Source: Apus apus
Taxonomy: Eukaryota; Chordata; Aves; Apodiformes; Apodidae
Length of the DNA stretch: 64,000 nucleotides
NCBI RefSeq assembly: GCF_020740795.1
Contig: NC_067304.1
Location: 6,252,056 to 6,316,055 of the forward strand
Direction: 5' to 3'
Made by a program: the position numbers and the translations under genes. The notes beneath the pieces were generated by a model, which worked only from the letters and a program-made list of their open reading frames with translations, searched no databases and was not told the origin of the DNA. Positions 16,801 to 35,600 of this stretch are shown piece after piece. Position 1 is the stretch's first letter, and each line of letters starts with the position of its first letter.

Positions 16801-16942
16801 ACCTCCTGCCCACGCTGCCCTCGCCCGCAGGTTCCTCAGGTACTGCCGGGAGGAGGGCGGCTACACGGGCTGCCCCTACGAGGAGAGCCCAGCAGAGGAC
16901 GGGCTCGCTGCTGAGCTGGACGCGCTGCAGCTCAGCCCTTAG
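10874..16942 (+). CDS. MOV10: MOV10, SF1 RNA helicase of the UPF1-like group (complete, 21 coding exons)
   Basis: The product is a 5'-3' RNA helicase that associates with Argonaute/RISC and P-bodies and restricts retroelements and RNA viruses. Coding exons: 10874-11007, 12037-12133, 12256-12389, 12482-12720, 12801-13041, 13236-13352, 13459-13612, 13689-13843, 13976-14152, 14231-14378, 14461-14622, 14715-14818, 14979-15076, 15165-15284, 15371-15473, 15666-15789, 15865-16056, 16178-16252, 16346-16471, 16641-16729 and 16831-16942. All join in phase with GT-AG introns to give 966 aa (human about 1003). Helicase motifs: I GPPGTGKT (516-523), II DECG (638-641), [12 protein letters not shown] (674-682), [10 protein letters not shown] (862-870), VI VAITRAK (904-910). 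The N-terminal 480 residues match the MOV10 N-terminal and stalk region. The ATG has G at -3. Motif II reads DECG where I recall DEAG in human. The C-terminal tail is shorter than in mammals. MOV10L1 is excluded by length and by the CAPZA1/RHOC neighbours. Confidence 0.97.
11771..11808 (+). repeat. Tandem pair of 19-bp units in MOV10 intron 1
   Basis: Two adjacent 19-bp copies of the form TGCCATGGCACAKCTGGAA occupy 11771-11789 and 11790-11808 and differ at one base. Each contains the palindrome TGCCATGGCA. They lie within MOV10 intron 1 (11008-12036). Confidence 0.85.
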
Positions 16943-17610
16943 CAGCCAGGTGAGCCCGGCTGGAAGATGCTGGTGCAGGCAGCCCCATCATGCAGCAACA
17001 GGGCAGTGCTCGGGACAGGCTCTTGCTCAGGGGCTGCCTGGCCCCTCCCGAGTCCAGGGCCAGCTCTGCCACGGGATTTCTCTGCAGGAAACCTGCCTGG
17101 GAAAGGAGAAGAAGCCCTGAGCAGCTCCAGCCCCCTCAGCCTGCCCCTGTACTGCAGCAGCTGCCCACTCTCCCCTGCCTTGCTCCTGGGGTGCCCAAGG
17201 CCGGGTACCCCTGTGGAGATGAGGCTAAGCCCACCAGGCCAAGGGGGTCCTGCCAGCCACGAGCCCCAGCACAGAGCCAGGGCAGCCACCTCCCCTCGCA
17301 GAGTGGGACCACACCAGCACTGGACTGGGACTACTCTCCATTTTAAGCAGTTTTTTGACATGTGTAAAAGCTAATTCTCTGGAACTGGTCTCACTGTTCA
17401 ATGAATGGCATAAGCAGGAGTTCAGCCTCCAAAGAGCATCTCGGGGGTGCAGGGGAGCTCAGTGCTGCTGCCGTGGGTGGCTGGGGGCTGGCAGTGGGCA
17501 GGGACCCAGCTGAGCTCCCCTGCCACGCAGCTGCCTGGCCAAAAGCTGACACAGTTGCACGGGCATACTTCACTGTCTTTCCCTGGAATAAAGGTTTAGA
17601 GAAAAATGGT
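16943..17610 (+). other. MOV10: MOV10 3' untranslated region
   Basis: GC-rich non-coding sequence runs from the MOV10 stop to the first AATAAA downstream, at 17587-17592. This gives a 3' UTR of about 650-670 nt. No further exon is supported here. Confidence 0.65.
17587..17592 (+). terminator. Candidate MOV10 poly(A) signal AATAAA
   Basis: This is the first canonical AATAAA on the plus strand after the MOV10 stop codon (16942). The candidate RHOC poly(A) signal on the opposite strand is only about 390 bp further on, which supports both gene ends lying here. Confidence 0.65.
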
Positions 17611-17979
17611 GCATTGATTTCAAATCCTGGGCCCCATCACCACAGCTGGGGCTGCTGGAGCGGGTACAGGTTTCCTGCAGCCTTCCCTGACCTGCTCCAG
17701 GAGGTAGTAGAGGATGGATGGCTCCACCAGTGACTGCAGGGACACAGTACGGCTGGGGAGCTCCTGCCCAGCCCAGCTGCTTCCTGGGTCTCACCAAACA
17801 CATGGAGAAAAGCCCTGACCCTGCACCAGTGGCTGAAGCAAAAGAGGCTGGGGGTCAAGCAAGCCCCCCACTCACCCTGCAGTGTGTGGACCCTGCCCCC
17901 AGGCAGCAGCCTGGGCCAGCACAGGGGCACAAAGGATGCCACACAGGCAGATCTACAATTACTAAAATACCAGTTTGCA

Positions 17980-17985
17980 TTTATT
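17980..17985 (-). terminator. Candidate RHOC poly(A) signal AATAAA (minus strand)
   Basis: TTTATT on the plus strand is AATAAA on the minus strand, about 525 bp past the RHOC stop. It is the only canonical hexamer I see between the stop and the MOV10 3' end, so cleavage is expected near 17960. Confidence 0.65.
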
Positions 17986-18507
17986 TTCCCAATTGTGCAG
18001 TTCAGTTTACTGGTGCTAAGTCCGTGACCAACGCAGACTGGAAGAAGGCATCAGGGCAGAGCTGGGCAGGGGTGCTGGGTCCCGGGAGCTGCTGGCAGCA
18101 GCCGAGCCTGGCTCTGTGCAGGCAGGGCTGAGAGCTGCCCTGGGCAAGTCCCTACAAAAGGCTGGTGCGAGCTGCCCGCCACGGGCAGGGCACCCCCATG
18201 CCCAGCAGAGCCCAGACACGAGCTGTGGGCAGCAGCCAGCAGCACCTCCCAGGGCTGGGGAGGGAGAGCAGACACCGTGGCAGTCCCCACGGGACAGGTG
18301 AAACCAGGGAGACCGGTACAAAACGGGACGATGTGGGCAGCTACGCACATGCCCACAGAGAGCAGAGGGCACTGAAGGCACTGGCCCCTCATGGCCCTGG
18401 AGTCTTGCAGGGACACCCGGGGGCTTGGGTGGCAGCTCTGGGGGGGCTGGGCAGGTCCTGGCAGCAGCAGGTCCCTCCCCGCGGGCGCGGGGCAGCCCCG
18501 GGGCCGC
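17986..18507 (-). other. RHOC: RHOC 3' untranslated region
   Basis: This is GC-rich sequence between the RHOC stop codon (TGA on the minus strand, plus-strand bases 18508-18510) and the candidate poly(A) signal. The open frames overlapping it on both strands are GC-driven and match no family. Confidence 0.6.
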
Positions 18508-26599
<8,092 letters not shown>

Positions 26600-26600
<1 letters not shown>

Positions 26601-27560
26601 CGCAAGCGAGGCCGTGCATGGGGAGGCTGCTGGAGCTGGGGCCGCGGGGAGGGGCGGTGGGCTGGGGCAGCAGCCTCCTGCCTCTCACCCCAGCCCGGCT
26701 GGGTCTGTCCCTGGCTGGGCGGCACCCGCGAGCCGGCACCTGGAGCCCAGGGTCACCCCTGCGGGGGCCAAACCGCCGCTGACCCACCCTGCCCCCCGCT
26801 CAGGGACCCCCAGGCACCCCCACCCCGCTGCGCCCCACCCAGCCCGGCGGCGGCGACCCCCCAGTGCCCGGCTCCCCCAGCACTGCCCCGGACCCCACCC
26901 CAGCACTGACCCCACCCCACCTCCCCCAGACCACACCAGTAACCCCGGACCCGAGTCTCCCCCACCCCAGCACTGACCCCACAGCCCCAGCAGTGCCCCC
27001 GCACCCCGAGCCCTGCCCAGCCCATCCCGCACCTCTCTCCGCCGCTGTCCCGGTCCCAGCCCGGCCCCGGACCCGCAGCGCGGCTCGGGCGGCACCGCCC
27101 CGTCCGGAGGCGGCCGCGGGGGCGGAGCGGGAGCGCTCGGGACCCGGCCCAGCCCCGCCGGGGGGCCGAGCCGGGCCGGCCCCTTCCCCCGTGCCCCCGC
27201 CCGCTGCCCCATCCCAGCGCCAGGAATCCCAGGGGCGGCCGCGGGGGATGCGCCGCGGGTCCAGCCCGCGCTGGTCCCAAGGTCCCGAGGGAGCGGCGAG
27301 CTCCGCCAGGGCAGGTCCCAGCGCCCGCAGCCGAACCCCATCGCACCCCTGGGCACCCCCACCGCTGCCCGGGCGGCCGCTCGACCCCTGGGGAAGGTCC
27401 CGTTCCCCACCATGCGGACAGCTTGGTCCCCAGGATCTCCTTCAGAGGCCTCGGGCCCCCTGCCCCCCAGGGGCTGTCGGGGGGTTGCGGGGCGCTGCTC
27501 CCCGCCGTGCCGCGGCTGCAGGGCAGCGTCCCTGTCACTCGGCCAGGGGAAGGCAGCCCT
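26600..27560 (-). promoter_or_regulatory. CpG island, likely RHOC promoter
   Basis: This is the longest CpG-dense block in the window. Its core at about 27040-27300 carries GC-box (Sp1) motifs such as GGGGGCGGAG and no TATA box. It sits between RHOC and PPM1J, both on the minus strand. PPM1J has its own island at its first exon, so this one most likely drives RHOC about 6.5 kb upstream of its start codon. Promoter strength and direction are inferred. Confidence 0.6.
26895..26982. repeat. Degenerate C-rich repeat beside the RHOC CpG island
   Basis: A 21-bp C-rich block occurs identically at 26895-26915 and 26962-26982, a 67-bp period, within broader C-rich sequence from about 26740 to 27010 with many CCCC runs. 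The minus strand, which is the RNA-like strand for RHOC, is therefore G-run-rich just inside the presumed transcription start. Confidence 0.7.
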
Positions 27561-27599
27561 AGGGTCCTGGCCCAGACCCAGGCTCATAAACTGCCGCTA

Positions 27600-28770
27600 T
27601 TTTAAGGGCTTGGAGACAATTTTTCTTAGTTTATCAAGCCCCAGGCCAGGAGCTGGTTCCAAAGGAAATGTTTCCTTAGTAAAAAAGGGAACCACAGAGG
27701 AAGCTTTAAATGCAGCCTCTGCCTCCTTGCCTTACCCAGCAGCTCCCAGGCAATGACGTGGAAAAGCAGAGCCAGTTCTCAGCCACCAGCACAAACGGCA
27801 TCAGGCCAGGGGAACAGGCTGTGCAAACAAGTGTGGGGGGAGCTGGAGGTGTGGGGAAAACGTGTGTAAGCATCAGGGGCAGCAAGGGTACCAGCTGGCA
27901 GACAGGAAGACATGGGACATTTCCAGCAGGCAGCTTGCCCTAGGGGCAGGGGTAGCTGCTACTGGGATACCCAAGCTGCAAGAGCAAGGTCCTGCATTCC
28001 TGCCCACCCACCCCCCCTCAGGAGCTGTGACCCCCCAGCCAGCTCCCATGCAGCACTGCAGTGGTTCCCACTCCCTGTGGGCAAGGGAGAGATGCTCTGT
28101 GGGGTCTGACCGACGCCAAGGGCAGAAAGCAGCTCCCATGGCTCTGCCTGGGCCTATTTGCTACCAAGCCTGCCTACATACATTCATCAGAGCTAATTGG
28201 CTTTTAGGTAAGTCTTCTTTGCAGAAGCTATGCAGGAAAGACTTTGAAGTGGGATTGCAAGTGGCAAAACCTTTATTTAAACACACAGTGCTATGCAAGG
28301 ACAGGCTCCCAGCCCCAGTACCACTCCCTGCTCCCTTCAGCACAGAGAATGTCAAGTTTAAGATCTTGCTGGATAACTTTCACTTCCTATTAAGTGCACC
28401 CAGTTCATTTACATCTCACTGATTACAAGAGGCAAACAACATTCACCACAGGTGACACTTGACAAGAGCTGGCTGCACCTAGTGACAGCAGGACACAAAT
28501 GAGTGGTGCCAGAGCCTTTCCAAAACAAGGGGCCATGGCCCAGCTATCTCCATCACCCTGTTGCCAGGATGGGACCATCCCTCATGTTCTGGGAGGATGC
28601 AACGCTCTGCAGCATTCTAGGAAATGCATCCTCCAGGTCAGAGGTGCGTGTGATGTAAGACCCTGTGCAGAGATCAAAAGCTGCTACAGCTCTGCTCAGC
28701 ACTAGCTTTGAGATTATTAAGAAAAAGGAAGCAATTGTCTTTCCCCCCTGCCCCAGTCACAACCAAGCTG
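27600..28770. other. Intergenic gap between RHOC promoter and PPM1J 3' end
   Basis: No exon or element is recognised. A second minus-strand AATAAA at 28277-28272 could serve a longer PPM1J message. Otherwise I see nothing in this stretch. Confidence 0.45.
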
Positions 28771-28772
28771 CT

Positions 28773-28778
28773 TTTATT
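28773..28778 (-). terminator. Candidate PPM1J poly(A) signal AATAAA (minus strand)
   Basis: TTTATT on the plus strand is the first canonical hexamer past the PPM1J stop when read on the minus strand, about 920 bp downstream of it. A second hexamer at 28272-28277 is an alternative. Confidence 0.5.
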
Positions 28779-29698
28779 GTGAGTCTCCAGCCCTCAGCTA
28801 AGCAGATCCATGTAGCACATTTAAGCTGTTAAGCTTGGCTGAATAGGGCTGCTCTGTGCACAGCTGCTGCCAACTTAGAACCACTCAAAAATATAGACAC
28901 ATATTCATACTGATTGGCCACACCAAGAAAGGATTTAGACATTTTCCAGCTCAGCTCTCCAGTTAATAATAAATAATTGGCTCCAGAAAGACAGCAGTGA
29001 TCCAAGGCAGGAAGAGAGGTGGGGGCAGAACGCGTGGCACAGCCTGTGCAAGTGCAGTAGCTCCTTCCTTCCCGGGGCTCTCGATGCGCTACAGGGACCG
29101 AGCACTGCCCCATCCTCCCAGACTGGAGGCTAAGACAAGGTATGTGGCTGGGACAAAGGTGTGAGGAGAGGGTGAGCACAGAGCTGGGATGTTAGTCATG
29201 GGGCTCACCCACCACCACACCGCCCACCACTGGACTCCTGCCAGACTGAGCATTGCCCGGCTGCCAGCAGTCACCCCCAGCCATGGCCTGTCCCAGCCCC
29301 ACAAAAGCTTTGATGTCACCAGTGGAAGTGTCACAGAACAGGGGAAGGGGTGACGATTGCAGCGGGTACAGGCTTCTCCAGGTACACGTGCCCCACCAGC
29401 CCAATAGCCATACCCAGGCCCAGGGCGAGGTGAAAAGCTCCGAGAAGCCAGGGAGCCTTCAGGCTTTCACAGCAACCAAGAAAGTGGCCTCAACCCCAGC
29501 CCCTGTTCTCTGTCCATCTCCACCTGGGCTGGGATGCAGCAGGTGGAGGGGAATGTTCGGGGCAGGGACACAGGACAGGCTCCAGATTTCTTGTGGTTGG
29601 CTCAGGAAATGAGTGCTCAGGGAAGAGGTGGCCCCAAGGCAGCACCAGGGTCCTGCTCGTCCCTGTCCAGGCAAGGCGAGCCCTGAGATCACCAGGCA
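28779..29698 (-). other. PPM1J: PPM1J 3' untranslated region
   Basis: Non-coding sequence between the PPM1J stop codon and its first candidate poly(A) signal. It has no recognisable exon on either strand. Confidence 0.5.
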
Positions 29699-32600
29699 TC
29701 ATGTGTAGTTGCCTGGGCCACCCAAAGGGATCACGAAGACAGAGATGTCATCACCAGAGCCCAGCTTGTCATTGGGCAGCCGCCAGCCCCGCTCCTTCAG
29801 CACCCCCCGGGACCGCACCACCAGCTCCTGGGCCACCATGGTGTACCTGGGGGACAGAGCACAGTGTGCCTCAGCAGCGGCCCCAGATCCTGCAGAATCC
29901 CTGGTGCAGCATCCTGCAGCCTCCAGCATGGAAAGAGAAGCTGGAGGAGCTAGAGGTGCAGGAAAGGGCCCCTTGGAGAGGGGCACGTGCACACCCAGGA
30001 GAGCACTGCATGCTGCAGAGCAACAGCACCAGCCATGAGGCCAGAAGGACACACGGCCATGACACTGCACCAAGGAGCAAGGTCAAGGGGAGATGTCCAA
30101 GGACAGGACATGCTCGTCCCCCTGCCCACACAGAGCTCACCTGCATGGGTCATTGGGCTCATAGCTCGTCAGCACCTCCATCACCACGCTGGCCACCTCC
30201 TTGTCATTGGTGACATCCCAGAGCCCATCAGTGCCCAAGACCAGAACATCATCAGGGCAGTGCTCGTACTGTGTTAGGTCGTAGACCCTGACCTGGCAAA
30301 TAACAGGGCAAGAGGCAAGGGTGAGGGGCAGAGGAGGCTCTAGAGAGAGCCCAGGTGAGCATTGGCACTGCCCTGAACCCTGCCCTGGGCACACCATGGG
30401 TCTGGTCATCCTGAACCCCTGGGTGCAGAGCAGCTGGCAGCCAGGCTCACCTCTGGGAAACAGGACAAGAAAGGTTTGATGTGGATGTTGGAGCTGAACA
30501 CTTTGAGGTCGTGGTCTCCCAGCCCCCGTGTGACCCCAATTGTGGCCATCGCCCGTGCCTGGAGGACAGTGAAACCAAAGGAAAACTTTCAGCCACTTCA
30601 TCTCCACCTCCATTCCCAGCTGAGAATCCGTAGCGTTGGAGCAGCAAGAACACTAAGAAAAAGGGGCTGGAAACCCCCAACCCAGCAAGGGCAGGTGGGA
30701 AGTGACCCCGCACAGCTCCTGCCACAGCACTTCACCTTTTTGCCCTCCCCGTAGACAAGTGGAAACTTCAGGTCATCCTCTTCTATCTTTTTGTAAGCCC
30801 TGGTTCAAATAAGCCAGAGAGAATGTGTCAGTGGGTGAAGGTTTCCAGTAGCTCCCCCGCCCAGGATGAGGCCCCTTCAGGACCCGGTACCACAGCCCCC
30901 CCGCGGGCAGGGGCTGCAGCCGCAGACGCCCGGCGCGGGGTTACCAGCCGTTCATGCTTTGGTCTCTGTACAGCATCTTCTTCCCCAGTTCCTTGGGCTG
31001 GATCCTGCGGGGGAACTCGAGGTGCGTGAACTCCTTCCCCAGCAGCTCGGGTCTCAGGAAGGCCTGTGGGATAGAGCAGCAGCTCAGCTGTGGAGCTGGG
31101 AGCGTGGGATCCAGGAGCGTGGGATCTGCACAGCAGCACCTGCCAGCAGCACCCGCAGCACCTCGCCAAGCACCACCACCACAGCACTGGATCACCTGCA
31201 AGGATCTCAGCTACAGCATTTCGTGGTGGGGACAACATCAGCTGCTCTGCTGCAGCCCGAATGGGTGGTGGTAAAAGGAGCTTCCAGCCACCCATCTCTG
31301 CTATGCCCAGAGGAGAGATGAGAGCTGGGGCAGCCATGCCAACACCCAGCAAAAAGATGAAGCTTTTGCACAGAGAGTTTTAGGAAAGGAGGAGCCCAAA
31401 AGGAATCAAACCCCAGCAAATTCCAGGAGAAGCTGGAATTTGCCTAGGAGGAGTCAGAGCCACAAAGCTCCCGGGGGGCCCAGACTGAGCACAGGGCACA
31501 GCACTTGCCCAAGGGAAAGAGACGATGGCTTTTCTCAGAAAATGTGTCGTGTCTCCACTGTGGCCATGAGGAGAAGCACAGAACCCCCAGCCAGGGGGGC
31601 ACAGGCAGCCCTAGAGCGTCCTAGAGCACAGCATGCAGAACACCAGGAATAAGGACAGGAAAATGCAGGTGGGGGAAGAAAGGAAAGATAAGAACTCCCA
31701 GTGCAGAGACATGGAGAGCCCAAAAGCCCAGTCCCACTCCTGGTGGGCCCTGAGCATGGCCTGGGCACCGTGCAGCACAGCAAGCCTGTGCCTGGCCCTA
31801 CCTGCCCCTGCTCATCACAGCCAGCTGCAGGGGATCCTGCTCACAGCAGTTTCCTCCTCTCGGTCATTCAAAAATAGACTCAAGGAAAAATGCCTCAGTG
31901 TTTTTCCAAGTACATTGCAAGCCAGGAAACTGCATCCAGAACAACCTCCTCCAACACAAACGCCTCCTCCTCGGTGCTGCCATCAGAGAGGTCTTTATAA
32001 CCTTAAAAAGTCTCCCTGTGTGACACAGGGGTTTGGCCAGGCCAGGCAGGAGAAGGAGCTTTCAGGGAGAAAGCTGGAAGCCTGCTGGCACACGTCAGCT
32101 CCTGGCCTCCCCAGGGAGCAGCAGGGGAAGAAACTAGGACTCGTCTGAGAGTTGCGGCTCCTGCAACCATGGGAGGGAGCAGGATGGTGGGTCACGGCGC
32201 CAGCCAGCCCAGTGTTCCCACAGCAGCAGGCAGGGGATGCTCCCTGCTCCTTGGGCAGGAGCAGGACAAGATGGACCTAACTGGCTCCATGCACCCACAC
32301 CAAAGCTACCCCACGCTGAGACCCCAGGGTCCCCAGGTCCTGTCCAGGCTGGCAGGCACAGCCCCTTGCACCAGCCCCGCAGCAAACCAGCCATGAGGTG
32401 CCCCCGCACTGGCACCCACTGAGCTAGGGCAGCTCCCTGCACCCCAACATCTCTCCCCAGCCCAGCAAGCCAGCTGGGATGGACTAGAGCCATCAGCAGG
32501 TCCCAGCCCTGGGGCACCAGGGGGGCTGGAAAGGGGCCAGGAGGCAGTTCAGCAGGAATGGGGTTAGAAGAAAGGTCTTCTTACTAAAAACTGCAGCCTC

Positions 32601-35600
32601 TGCCTCTCTGTCTCTGGAGTAAACTCCCTGGACATTGGAATGATTTCCCCATTACGGATGATAATGGCCCTGCAATGAAAGATGGAAGGATGAGATTAGA
32701 AAGGAGATGGGGGCTCTGTGGGGCTGATTGCCTGCAGCGGTGCAACCCCTCCCCTCTGCTGCCTGTCCTCCTCCCAGCCCTGAGGTGGCAGGACTGGGTG
32801 GGGAGGAAGAGAAAATGGAAGAGAAGCATGGGGCAAGGGGAGGGAATGAAGCAGAGCAAACCAAAGGTCAGGATATGGTTAGAGAAGGAGCAGCACAAAG
32901 GTGGTGAATGCTCCTTTAGAGGGGAGACCCAGAGGGGACAAGCAGCATGGTCAGCAGCAGGACGGGTGCAAGTGCCCAGCCCTCACCAGCACAGCAGCTG
33001 GAGCTGGTCTGATTGTTTGATGTGTGGAAAAAAAAAAGTCTGATTATGAGATGTTTGTGGAGGTCACAGGGGCACTGAGAATCTCCAACACTGGTGGCCC
33101 AGCTATGTCCCCCCCTGTCCTGCCTAGGGCTGGTGGGTCTCCTACAGGGCCTGGCTGAGCTCAGCTCTGGCAGCCCCTCACCCAGAGGCATGGTTACAGC
33201 CTTGGGACCCCCTGCATGCATGTCCCACACAGCCTGGCTGCTGCTGCAGTGGAGGGCCCCTGTACCCCAATGTGGAGGCACAAAGGATGTCCTCTAACCC
33301 AGAGCTGGCAGTGTGTCTGTCCTCCAGCCTCAAGACAATTTGCAGAGCCTGTATCTGCTGGCTGGCACTGCTGGGGACAAGCTCACCCTGCAGCAAACAC
33401 AGGGCATATCAACCTCAGCATAAGGTGGACTTGGCTTCCAGCCATGGCTTGGGGGGTGTGAACACACCCAGGCGCAGCTACAGCTACACACCCAAGGAAA
33501 TTCCTCCACCAGTCAAAATCCCTGGGGTCCAGGCTCCCACAGGATGCTTCTGCACACAGATTTCCATGCCCTTCTCCCCAAAACAGTTCATGAAGTGTTC
33601 TCTAAAATGACATCTTGCACATTTCTGAGAGCTTTGCTGAGGGCAATTTTCACTCCCCACCTCACAGCCCAAGCCAGTGCTGGCAGCAGGGACTGGGGTC
33701 TGATCCAGAGCCATTTGGGAAACAGATGGGATGCTGCTGGGAAGGAAGGGAGCAAGTCCCAGATTTGGGGAGGTGATTCTGCAGCCTGCTCTGTCCACCT
33801 GGCAAATGTGAAGGGCACACAGGCAGGGAGGGGGTGGCTCTGCCTGGTCCTGCTGCCTCTGCCCGCCCCAGGACAGCCCAGGGTGAGGATGGAGCAGAGT
33901 GCTCCCCACGGACATGCCTCTGTCACTGCCCTGCTCTACTGGGGAGCTCACTGATCACGGGCCGAAAGGTGGGTGCCCAGCAGGGCTGTACCTGCTGTCG
34001 CCGGCGTTGGCCACGTAGAACTTGCCCATGAGGTAGATGGCAGCCAGGGCACAGCAGCCCCCAGACAGGCGCTGGGGGACCCGCTCCCGCTCGATCTGCT
34101 CATCCTGGGGAGACAGAGAGGGGCTTCAGGCAGGGCAGGCAGCCCCACACCAGCAAAGAGAGCTGCCAGCCCAAAATAGCGCCCGGCTGATCCACCTCAA
34201 CTGCTCCAGCTGCGCCCCGACTGCCAGACAAGCCCAGATCCTGCTCCCAGGGCTGCAGGGTTGGGGGACTGGGGTCATGTGGGGCAGCCAGCACATGGCT
34301 GGAAAGAGCAAGGCAGGAAGGAGAAGCTGGGACTGCTGGAATGAAGGGCAGTGAAGCCCTTTGCACCCACACAGGTCCAGGGCCTCTGTGTCCTGAACCC
34401 CCAAAACATAGCAGAGCATCACAGTACCCTCTCCAAGACCATCCTGCTCAGAACCCTCTTGCAGCCCCCTCCTCACTGCAGAGCTGCCTTTCACCAGGGG
34501 GGGAAAGCCAGCACTGACACAGACAGCAAAGGGACACTGCCCAGTGATACCCGGGGGTCCCTGCCGGTGGGGGCTTGCTCACCATGTGCTTAAAGGCATT
34601 CTCGATGGCACCAATCACCAGACTCTCATGAGAGACCACTTTTTCCAGGTGAAACTGTGGCATGGCATCATTGGGTACCTCCCCATCGTCCTCTGCTAGG
34701 GACACCCGGCTCAGCTCCCCAGGGCCAGCCCTCGTGTCAGGTGGAAGGCAGATGGGAGGTGGAGAGGGGTCCTGCAGGATGTCCACGAGGTCCCGTAGCT
34801 GCTCACAGATGTGCAGGTGGAGCTTCCTGGATGCCATGACAGCAGCACCACTGCCTGCGTGGCCATCAAACAAGGCCCAGTAGTGGAAATAAAAACCCTT
34901 CCTGCCCTGCAGGGAGAGACAGGCAGGTTCAGCAAGCCTGTGAGGAAGCAGATAGGATGGGGAATTCAGAGCAGCGGGGGTCACCAGCTGAGGATGGTGA
35001 CTCAAGAGCCTTGCCTCCAGCTCGCAGGTCCCAGACCAGCATGGGCAGCCGGTCAAGGATGTCTGGACCTGGCTGGTCCCTGGCTCGAGCCCAGCCCTGC
35101 GTCAGACACTTCGTGCTGCCAGCAGCACATCTCTGGCAGCCAGCTCCTCCAAAGGGGGGGCACGACAGAGCCAGCGTGGCAGCCAACTCTGCAGCCCACC
35201 AGGGCACACAGGCCAGTGGCCTCCCTGGGACAGTGAGGATGATGCAGGAGCTGGCAGGGAGCAGAAGCAGCTGGTCTGAGACCTGAGGGAATCCCAAGGG
35301 AGGCAGCAGTGCACAAATTCCCATTCCCCATCTCATGTCCTACCACTGAGCACCCTCCGTGTCGTGTCCTTGCCTGCCCCGCCAGCTCTCACCCCATCCA
35401 GCTCCCTGCTGCCTTCCCAGGACGGCAACCGGGCCCTCGGGCTGGGCCTCCTCTCCACAAACACCACCTCGCAGCACGCCTGGTCCTCATTGTGCTGGCT
35501 CTTCCCCGCATTTATCACCCTGTGGGAGGAAACAAGGCGTAAAGGCTCCTTCCTCCACCCTGTGCTCCAGCAGAGCCACCCCACAGCACCTCACCCCCCA

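Noticed and set aside
26685-27587. Minus-strand 300-codon open frame over the RHOC CpG island
   Set aside because: Gly/Arg/Pro-rich translation of CpG-island DNA with low complexity. No spliced partner or domain was found.
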